Shown here in pieces: positions 57,931 to 64,000 of a stretch of 64,000 nt of DNA (the first letter of the stretch is position 1; each line of letters begins with the position of its first letter). The notes under the pieces are model-generated. The model saw nothing but the letters and a program-made list of their open reading frames with translations. It had not been told where the DNA came from and did no database searches. The stretch is from contig NZ_KN708638.1 of NCBI RefSeq assembly GCF_000805335.1, positions 5,747,359 through 5,811,358 on the forward strand, given 5' to 3'. The translations under genes were made by a program, and so were the position numbers. The stretch comes from Streptomyces sp. CT34. GTDB taxonomy: Bacteria > Actinomycetota > Actinomycetes > Streptomycetales > Streptomycetaceae.

Positions 57931-59802
57931 ATGACCGAGCAGGCCACCGGGGCCCACCATCCGCAGCCGCGGGCCCGTAACTCCGGCGGATCGCAGAAGC
58001 CCGCGACCGTCGAGCACGTCACGGGCGCGCAGTCCCTCATTCGTTCGCTGGAGGAGGTCGGGGCCGACACCGTGTTCGGCATTCCCGGCGGTGCGATCCT
58101 TCCCGCCTACGACCCGATGATGGACTCCTCGAAGGTCCGGCACGTGCTGGTGCGGCACGAGCAGGGCGCGGGACACGCCGCCACCGGATACGCCCAGGCC
58201 ACCGGCAAGGTCGGCGTCTGCATGGCGACCTCCGGGCCGGGCGCCACCAACCTGGTCACCCCGATCGCGGACGCGCACATGGACTCCGTGCCGCTGGTCG
58301 CGATCACCGGCCAGGTGGCCTCCAAGGCGATCGGCACGGACGCCTTCCAGGAGGCGGACATCTGCGGCATCACGATGCCGATCACCAAGCACAACTGGCT
58401 GGTCACCGACCCGGCCGAGATCCCCAGGACGATCGCCGAGGCGTTCCACGTCGCCTCCACCGGCCGGCCGGGCCCGGTCCTGGTCGACATCGCCAAGGAC
58501 GCCCTCCAGGCGCAGACCACGTTCGTCTGGCCGCCGCACACCGACCTGCCCGGCTACCGCCCGGTCACCAAGCCGCACGCCAAGCAGATCCGCGAGGCCG
58601 CCCGGCTGATCGTCGAGTCCAGGCGCCCGGTGCTCTACGTCGGCGGCGGCGTCATGAAGTCCGGCGCCACCGCCGAGCTGAAGGTGCTCGCCGAGCTGAC
58701 CGGCGCCCCGGTCACCACGACCCTGATGGCGCTGGGCTCGTTCCCCGACACCCACCCGCAGCACCTCGGCATGCCCGGTATGCACGGCTCGGTCGCCGCG
58801 GTCACCGCGCTCCAGAAGGCGGACCTGCTGATCACCCTCGGCGCCCGCTTCGACGACCGGGTCACCGGCAAGCTGGACTCCTTCGCGCCGTACGCCAAGG
58901 TCGTGCACGCCGACATCGACCCGGCGGAGATCGGCAAGAACCGCGCCGCCGACGTGCCCATCGTCGGCGACGCCCGCGAGGTCATCGCCGACCTGATCGT
59001 CGCGGTCCAGGCCGAGTACGACGCCGGCCACAAGGGCGACTACGGCTCCTGGTGGAAGGACCTCAACCGCTGGCGCGAGACCTACCCGCTGGGCTACGAC
59101 CTGCCGGAGGACGGCAGCCTCTCCCCGCAGCAGGTCATCGAGCGGATCGGCCGGCTCGCCCCCGCCGGCACCATCTACGCGGCCGGCGTCGGCCAGCACC
59201 AGATGTGGGCCGCCCACTTCATCGACTACGAGCAGCCCTCGACCTGGCTCAACTCCGGCGGCGCCGGGACCATGGGCTACGCGGTGCCCGCGGCGATGGG
59301 CGCCAAGGCCGGGATGCCGGACCGCACGGTCTGGGCGATCGACGGTGACGGCTGCTTCCAGATGACCAACCAGGAACTGGTCACCTGCGCGCTCAACAAC
59401 ATCCCGATCAAGGTCGCGATCATCAACAACGGCGCGCTGGGCATGGTCCGCCAGTGGCAGACGCTGTTCTACAACCAGCGCTACTCCAACACCGTGCTGC
59501 ACAGCGGCCCGGACGCCGGCGCCATGGCTCCCGGGAGCGGCCCGGCGGCCGGCACCCGGTGCCCGGACTTCGTCAAGCTGGCCGAGGCCATGGGCTGCGT
59601 CGCGATGCGCTGCGAGGACCCGGCGGAGCTGGACGCGGTCATCGCCAAGGCCAACGCCGTCAACGACCGCCCGGTCGTGGTCGACTTCATCGTGCACGAA
59701 GATGCACAGGTGTGGCCGATGGTCGCGGCCGGCACCTCCAACGACGAGGTCATGGCCGCCCGGGGCGTGCGTCCCGACTTCGGCGACAACGAAGACGACT
59801 GA
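57931..59802 (+). CDS. ilvB: Acetolactate synthase large subunit
   Basis: 623 residues. It joins two pyruvates (or pyruvate and 2-oxobutyrate) to make acetolactate or acetohydroxybutyrate, first step toward valine, leucine and isoleucine. Thiamin-site Glu lies in HVLVRHEQGAGHAATGYAQATGKVG. The thiamin-diphosphate motif is GDGCFQMTNQELVTCALNNIPIKVAIINN. FAD domain GGGVMKSGATAELKVLAE. The first 30 residues are a polar extension. It is controlled by the leader peptide and attenuator. The small subunit follows 33 bp on. Confidence 0.98.
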   Translation: MTEQATGAHHPQPRARNSGGSQKPATVEHVTGAQSLIRSLEEVGADTVFGIPGGAILPAYDPMMDSSKVRHVLVRHEQGAGHAATGYAQATGKVGVCMATSGPGATNLVTPIADAHMDSVPLVAITGQVASKAIGTDAFQEADICGITMPITKHNWLVTDPAEIPRTIAEAFHVASTGRPGPVLVDIAKDALQAQTTFVWPPHTDLPGYRPVTKPHAKQIREAARLIVESRRPVLYVGGGVMKSGATAELKVLAELTGAPVTTTLMALGSFPDTHPQHLGMPGMHGSVAAVTALQKADLLITLGARFDDRVTGKLDSFAPYAKVVHADIDPAEIGKNRAADVPIVGDAREVIADLIVAVQAEYDAGHKGDYGSWWKDLNRWRETYPLGYDLPEDGSLSPQQVIERIGRLAPAGTIYAAGVGQHQMWAAHFIDYEQPSTWLNSGGAGTMGYAVPAAMGAKAGMPDRTVWAIDGDGCFQMTNQELVTCALNNIPIKVAIINNGALGMVRQWQTLFYNQRYSNTVLHSGPDAGAMAPGSGPAAGTRCPDFVKLAEAMGCVAMRCEDPAELDAVIAKANAVNDRPVVVDFIVHEDAQVWPMVAAGTSNDEVMAARGVRPDFGDNEDD

Positions 59803-59835
59803 GCCAGGACGTCACGGAAGAAGAGAGAAGACGAC

Positions 59836-60360
59836 ATGTCCAAGCACACGCTCTCCGTCCTGGTGGAGAACACCCCCGGCATCCTCGCCCGGATCGCCGC
59901 GCTGTTCTCCCGCCGCGGCTTCAACATCGACTCGCTCGCGGTCGGGGTCACCGAGCACCCCGACATCTCCCGCATCACCATCGTGGTCAGCGTCGAGTCG
60001 CTGCCGCTGGAGCAGGTCACCAAGCAGCTCAACAAGCTCGTCAACGTCCTGAAGATCGTCGAGCTGGAGCCCGGCTCGGCCATCCAGCGTGAGCTCGTCC
60101 TGGTGAAGGTCCGCGCCGACAACGAGACCCGCTCGCAGATCGTCGAGATCGTCCAGCTCTTCCGCGCCAAGACCGTCGACGTCTCCCCGGAGGCGGTCAC
60201 GATCGAGGCGACCGGTTCCAGCGACAAGCTGGAGGCGATGCTCAAGATGCTGGAGCCGTTCGGCATCAAGGAGTTGGTGCAGTCGGGCACCATCGCGATA
60301 GGCCGTGGCGCCCGGTCCATCACGGACCGCTCGCTGCGTGCCCTGGACCGCACGGCCTGA
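59836..60360 (+). CDS. ilvN: Acetolactate synthase small (regulatory) subunit
   Basis: 174 residues. The ACT domain (1-75: HTLSVLVENTPGILARIAALFSRRGFNIDSLAVG) binds valine for feedback inhibition; the C-terminal domain (80-174) carries VKVRADNETRSQIVEIVQLFRAKTVDVSPEAVTIEATG. AGAAGAGAGAAGACGAC precedes the ATG. Same operon as ilvB and probably ilvC. The gene is called ilvN or ilvH depending on species. Confidence 0.97.
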   Translation: MSKHTLSVLVENTPGILARIAALFSRRGFNIDSLAVGVTEHPDISRITIVVSVESLPLEQVTKQLNKLVNVLKIVELEPGSAIQRELVLVKVRADNETRSQIVEIVQLFRAKTVDVSPEAVTIEATGSSDKLEAMLKMLEPFGIKELVQSGTIAIGRGARSITDRSLRALDRTA

Positions 60361-60460
60361 TCCGGCGGTCCGGCCGGACCGTATGGCGAGACCCCGCAAC
60401 TTTCCCCGCCCCGCCCGACGTACTGTGTGGGCACCCGCTCAATCCAAGGAGATACCCGAA

Positions 60461-61459
60461 GTGGCCGAGCTGTTCTACGACGACGACGCCGACCTGTCCA
60501 TCATCCAGAACCGCAAGGTCGCGGTCATCGGCTACGGAAGCCAGGGCCACGCCCACGCGCTGTCCCTGCGCGACTCGGGCGTCGACGTGCGCGTCGGTCT
60601 GCACGAGGGCTCCAAGTCCAAGGCGAAGGCCGAGGAGCAGGGCCTGCGCGTGGTGACCCCCGCCGAGGCCGCCGCCGAGGCCGACGTCATCATGATCCTG
60701 GTGCCGGACCCGATCCAGGCCAAGGTCTACGAGGAGTCCATCAGGGACCACCTGAAGGACGGCGACGCGCTGTTCTTCGGCCACGGCCTGAACATCCGGT
60801 ACGGCTTCATCAAGGCCCCGGCCGGCGTGGACGTCTGCATGGTCGCCCCCAAGGGCCCGGGCCACCTGGTCCGCCGTCAGTACGAAGAGGGCCGCGGCGT
60901 GCCGTGCATCGCGGCCGTCGAGCAGGACGCGTCCGGTAAGGCGTTCGACCTGGCGCTCTCGTACGCCAAGGGCATCGGCGGCACCCGCGCCGGCGTCATC
61001 AAGACCACCTTCACCGAGGAGACCGAGACCGACCTGTTCGGTGAGCAGGCGGTGCTCTGCGGTGGCGCCTCGGCGCTGGTCAAGGCCGGCTTCGAGACCC
61101 TGGTCGAGGCGGGCTACCAGCCCGAGATCGCCTACTTCGAGTGCCTCCACGAGCTGAAGCTGATCGTGGACCTGATGTACGAGGGCGGCCTGGAGAAGAT
61201 GCGCTGGTCGGTCTCCGAGACCGCCGAGTGGGGCGACTACGTCACCGGCCCGCGGATCATCACCGACGCCACCAAGGCCGAGATGAAGAAGGTGCTCTCC
61301 GAGATCCAGGACGGCACCTTCGCCAACAACTGGATGGCGGAGTACAACGCCGGTCTGCCGAAGTACAACGAGTACAAGAAGGCCGACGAGAACCACCTGC
61401 TGGAGACCACCGGCAAGAAGCTGCGGAAGCTGATGAGCTGGGTGGACGACGAGGCGTGA
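60461..61459 (+). CDS. ilvC: Ketol-acid reductoisomerase (class I)
   Basis: 332 residues, GTG start with AAGGAGAT ahead. It isomerises and reduces acetolactate with NADPH. The cofactor loop is GYGSQGHAHALSLRDSGVDVRVGL. Magnesium ligands are in the KARI domain (FFECLHELKLIVDLMYEGG, where E/D/E residues sit, and SETAEWGDYVTGPR). Size marks it as the short class I enzyme. Third gene of ilvB-ilvN-ilvC, 100 bp after ilvN, followed at once by a strong terminator. Confidence 0.98.
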   Translation: MAELFYDDDADLSIIQNRKVAVIGYGSQGHAHALSLRDSGVDVRVGLHEGSKSKAKAEEQGLRVVTPAEAAAEADVIMILVPDPIQAKVYEESIRDHLKDGDALFFGHGLNIRYGFIKAPAGVDVCMVAPKGPGHLVRRQYEEGRGVPCIAAVEQDASGKAFDLALSYAKGIGGTRAGVIKTTFTEETETDLFGEQAVLCGGASALVKAGFETLVEAGYQPEIAYFECLHELKLIVDLMYEGGLEKMRWSVSETAEWGDYVTGPRIITDATKAEMKKVLSEIQDGTFANNWMAEYNAGLPKYNEYKKADENHLLETTGKKLRKLMSWVDDEA

Positions 61460-61465
61460 GCCCGT

Positions 61466-61507
61466 GGGGCGAGGGGGCCGCGGCACCGCCGGCGGCCCCC
61501 TCGCCCC
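61466..61507 (+). terminator. Terminator of the ilv operon
   Basis: A perfect 16-bp stem, 61466-61481 with 61492-61507, has a 10-nt loop and begins 6 bp after the ilvC stop. Confidence 0.85.
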
Positions 61508-61729
61508 CGCCGCCCCTGCGTCGCCGCACCACCTTGTCCACCACGTAGCACCACGCATGGGTGATCCTTCCGCATCGGCACAGCCCGTGCCGCCCCTCGC
61601 CACTACACTGCTCGTCACAAGCGCGTCAGGCTCACAGCGTCGTGCGTCTTCCACGCGGCTTTCCCCCCTTCACCGCCTTCGGCCGTCGGGACGGCCGTCC
61701 GCGAAGGACTAGTGAGGACTGAAGACCAC

Positions 61730-63334
61730 GTGAGCACTGCCAACCCGGGTAAACCCGTTGTACTGATCGCCGAGGAGCTGTCGCCGGCCACCGTCGACGC
61801 CCTCGGCCCGGACTTCGAGATCCGGCACTGCAACGGCGCCGACCGCGCCGAGCTGCTGCCCGCGATCGCCGACGTCGATGCCATCCTGGTGCGCAGCGCG
61901 ACGAAGGTGGACGCCGACGCGATCGCCGTCGCCAGGAAGCTGAAGGTCGTCGCCCGGGCCGGTGTCGGCCTGGACAACGTCGACGTCTCCGCCGCCACCA
62001 AGGCCGGCGTGATGGTCGTCAACGCCCCGACCTCCAACATCGTCACCGCCGCCGAGCTGGCATGCGGTCTGCTGGTCGCCACCGCCCGCAACATCCCGCA
62101 GGCGAACTCCGCCCTCAAGAACGGCGAGTGGAAGCGCAGCAAGTACACCGGCGTCGAGCTCAGCGAGAAGACCCTCGGCGTGGTCGGCCTCGGCCGGATC
62201 GGCGTGCTGGTCGCCCAGCGGATGTCCGCCTTCGGCATGAAGGTCGTCGCCTACGACCCCTACGTCCAGCCGGCCCGCGCCGCCCAGATGGGCGTCAAGC
62301 TGCTGACCCTGGACGAGCTGTTGGAGGTCTCCGACTTCATCACCGTCCACCTCCCCAAGACGCCGGAGACCGTCGGCCTGATCGGCGACGAGGCGCTGCA
62401 CAAGGTCAAGCCGAGCGTCCGGATCGTCAACGCCGCGCGCGGCGGGATCGTGGACGAGGCGGCGTTGGCCAGCGCGCTCAAGGAGGGCCGGGTGGCCGGC
62501 GCGGGTCTGGACGTGTACGCCGTCGAGCCCTGCACCGACTCGCCGCTCTTCGAGTTCGACCAGGTCGTCGCCACCCCGCACCTCGGCGCGTCGACGGGTG
62601 AGGCACAGGAGAAGGCCGGTATCGCGGTCGCCAAGTCGGTGCGCCTGGCGCTCGCCGGCGAGCTGGTGCCGGACGCGGTCAACGTCCAGGGCGGTGTGAT
62701 CGCGGAGGACGTGAAGCCGGGGCTGCCGCTGGCCGAGCGGCTGGGCCGGATCTTCACCGCGCTGGCCGGCGAGGTCGCGCTCCGCCTCGACGTCGAGGTG
62801 TACGGCGAGATCACCCAGCACGACGTCAAGGTGCTCGAACTCTCCGCGCTCAAGGGCGTGTTCGAGGACGTCGTGGACGAGACGGTGTCCTACGTCAACG
62901 CCCCGCTGTTCGCGCAGGAGCGCGGCATCGAGGTGCGGCTGACCACCAGCAGCGAGTCGCCCGAGCACCGCAACGTGGTGACCGTCCGCGGCACGCTCGC
63001 GGGCGGCGAGGAGGTGTCGATCTCCGGCACCCTGGCCGGCCACAAGAACGTGCAGAAGATCGTGGCGGTCGGCGAGCACTCCATCGACCTCGCGCTCGCC
63101 GACCACATGGCGTTCCTCCGCTACACCGACCGCCCCGGCGTCGTCGGCACCGTCGGCCGGATCCTGGGCGAGGCGGGCATCAACATCGGCGGCATGCAGG
63201 TCTCCCGGGCCGACGTCGGCGGCGAGGCGCTGGTCGTGCTCACGGTCGACGACACCATTCCGGCGCATGTGCTGGGCGAGATCGCCGAGGAGATCGGCGC
63301 GACCTCGGTGCGCGCGGTGAACCTCACCCACTGA
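61730..63334 (+). CDS. serA: D-3-phosphoglycerate dehydrogenase
   Basis: 534 residues from the GTG at 61730; a GTG at 61712 is possible. It opens the serine pathway by oxidising 3-phosphoglycerate with NAD+. NAD fold GLGRIGVLVAQRM; Arg in NAARGGIVDE; His in ATPHLGASTGEAQ. This is the long form with an ASB domain (about 315-450) and a C-terminal ACT domain (460-534: YTDRPGVVGTVGRILGEAGINIGGMQVSR), the serine-feedback-regulated type. GAGGACTGAAGACC precedes the start. It has its own terminator. Serine made here can be consumed by SdaA at the other end of the window. Confidence 0.98.
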   Translation: MSTANPGKPVVLIAEELSPATVDALGPDFEIRHCNGADRAELLPAIADVDAILVRSATKVDADAIAVARKLKVVARAGVGLDNVDVSAATKAGVMVVNAPTSNIVTAAELACGLLVATARNIPQANSALKNGEWKRSKYTGVELSEKTLGVVGLGRIGVLVAQRMSAFGMKVVAYDPYVQPARAAQMGVKLLTLDELLEVSDFITVHLPKTPETVGLIGDEALHKVKPSVRIVNAARGGIVDEAALASALKEGRVAGAGLDVYAVEPCTDSPLFEFDQVVATPHLGASTGEAQEKAGIAVAKSVRLALAGELVPDAVNVQGGVIAEDVKPGLPLAERLGRIFTALAGEVALRLDVEVYGEITQHDVKVLELSALKGVFEDVVDETVSYVNAPLFAQERGIEVRLTTSSESPEHRNVVTVRGTLAGGEEVSISGTLAGHKNVQKIVAVGEHSIDLALADHMAFLRYTDRPGVVGTVGRILGEAGINIGGMQVSRADVGGEALVVLTVDDTIPAHVLGEIAEEIGATSVRAVNLTH

Positions 63335-63356
63335 GCCACCGGCTTTCGCGGGTCAG

Positions 63357-63392
63357 CGGGCCCGGACTTCGCCGCGGCGGAGTCCGGGCCCG
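63357..63392 (+). terminator. Terminator after serA
   Basis: CGGGCCCGGACT (63357-63368) pairs exactly with AGTCCGGGCCCG (63381-63392), a 12-bp stem with a 12-nt GC-rich loop. Confidence 0.8.
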
Positions 63393-63624
63393 TTGCCGTG
63401 CGCGCCTCGTACGGAGGTGCCGCGGTGCTGCCCGTGGACGCCGGTCTCTCGCCCCGTTCATCCGAACGGCCCAGCGGGTCCCGAGGGCGAGGGGCCTGCG
63501 AGCGCCGTCCGGTGGCCGCCGGAGCCGCCGGGCGCCGGGGCTGCCGAGTCGCCGGTGGGACGTGTGCGACGCGCAATGGGAAGTGCGCGTGCCCGCCGGT
63601 GCGTGCGGAAGGAGACAGCACGCC

Positions 63625-63966
63625 ATGACCGCACCCCTGGGTGACACTCCGCAGAGTCTGACCGGTCTGCACGTGGTGGACGCGGAGGGCGCGAGGGTGG
63701 GCATCGTCCAGCAGGTCTACCGGGACGACGCCACCAACGACCCCGAGTGGATCACCGTGCGGACCGGACTGTTCGGCATGAAGGAGACGTTCGTGCCGCT
63801 CGCCGGGGCCCGGCGGACCGGGGACGACCTTCAGGTGCCGTACTCCAAGGCGACCATCAAGGAAGCGCCGAGGATCGACGCGGACGGTCATCTCGATCCC
63901 TCCGAGGAGGACCGGCTCTACCGCCACTACGGGCTGAAACCGCCGGGGCCGGAGGGACGGAGCTGA
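63625..63966 (+). CDS. PRC-barrel domain protein
   Basis: 113 residues, ATG at 63625 with GGAAGGAG upstream. The beta-barrel runs from SLTGLHVVDAEGARVGIVQQVYRDDATNDPEWITVRTGLFGMKETFVPLAGARRTGDDLQVPYSKATIKEAPRI, a single PRC-barrel. The end, DPSEEDRLYRHYGLKP, is also usual in actinobacterial members. PRC-barrels occur in photosynthetic reaction centre H and in RimM; free-standing copies are of unknown use, perhaps stress linked. It lies after the serA terminator; the window ends 34 bp on. Confidence 0.88.
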   Translation: MTAPLGDTPQSLTGLHVVDAEGARVGIVQQVYRDDATNDPEWITVRTGLFGMKETFVPLAGARRTGDDLQVPYSKATIKEAPRIDADGHLDPSEEDRLYRHYGLKPPGPEGRS

Positions 63967-64000
63967 GCCGCGGCGGGGGTCGCCGATCCGGTCCGCCGCC

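Overview
The window is a stretch of a Streptomyces (or very close relative) chromosome core. The DNA is strongly GC-rich, third codon positions are almost all G or C, GTG and TTG starts are common, and four-base start/stop overlaps recur. The gene order glycine cleavage - dpp - mnmA - ligA - gatCAB - ilvBNC - serA matches what I recall of the conserved Streptomyces core. No window-scale foreign island is seen. The left 6 kb is accessory: an IS110-type transposase end, a wrecked IS701-like transposase, an ECF sigma operon with glycine-rich expansions, a NarL-type two-component pair and a PIN-domain toxin-antitoxin pair.

Layout. 0-6.2 kb: accessory genes and transposon remains. 6.4-13.3 kb: a glycine/serine module. 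A tandem glycine riboswitch precedes gcvT-gcvH-glyA, followed by L-serine dehydratase; two SseB (serine sensitivity) genes lie on the other strand. 13.7-19.9 kb: a five-gene peptide ABC importer. 20-24.5 kb: a secreted M1 peptidase, a TRIC-type channel, a double-hotdog thioesterase, an alpha/beta hydrolase with an Asp nucleophile, and a RelE/Phd pair whose toxin is frameshifted. 24.6-33.3 kb: cysteine desulfurase and MnmA (tRNA thiolation), a membrane protein, glutamate dehydrogenase, a LOG-family enzyme, an SDR, a MarR regulator and a MetE-like protein. 33.3-42 kb: NAD+-dependent DNA ligase, a membrane GGDEF-EAL protein (RmdB type) and gatC-gatA-orf80-gatB. 42.3-50.3 kb: an F420-type oxidoreductase, an MMPL transporter, a membrane protein and a large LuxR ATPase regulator. 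50.3-54.5 kb: a lipoprotein sugar-dehydrogenase-like protein, a 450 bp repeat array, an aldo/keto reductase and a 2-hydroxyacid dehydrogenase. 54.7-63.3 kb: a PAS-GGDEF-degenerate-EAL protein, then ilvB (with leader peptide and attenuator), ilvN, ilvC and serA. A PRC-barrel protein closes the window.

How the parts fit. Glycine sensed by the riboswitch would turn on its own conversion to serine (GcvT/GcvH, GlyA) and then pyruvate (SdaA). SerA at the far end makes serine, and IlvBNC use pyruvate, so both ends deal with C2/C3 amino-acid flux. The peptide importer and the secreted peptidase fit growth on peptides. Two cyclic-di-GMP proteins 19 kb apart differ in a telling way: one keeps both GGDEF and EAL signatures, the other keeps GGDEF but has lost EAL.

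What stands out is between the genes. Many spacers hold short tandem repeats of about two helical turns (19, 21, 22, 17-18 bp), a 46-bp-period array of seven cores beside a hairpin with a 22-bp stem, several exact dyads placed on promoters, and a recurrent TANNNT-N6/7-start arrangement typical of leaderless mRNAs. The last 83 codons of ligA also switch sharply in codon usage. All coordinates were read by eye; no database search was run.
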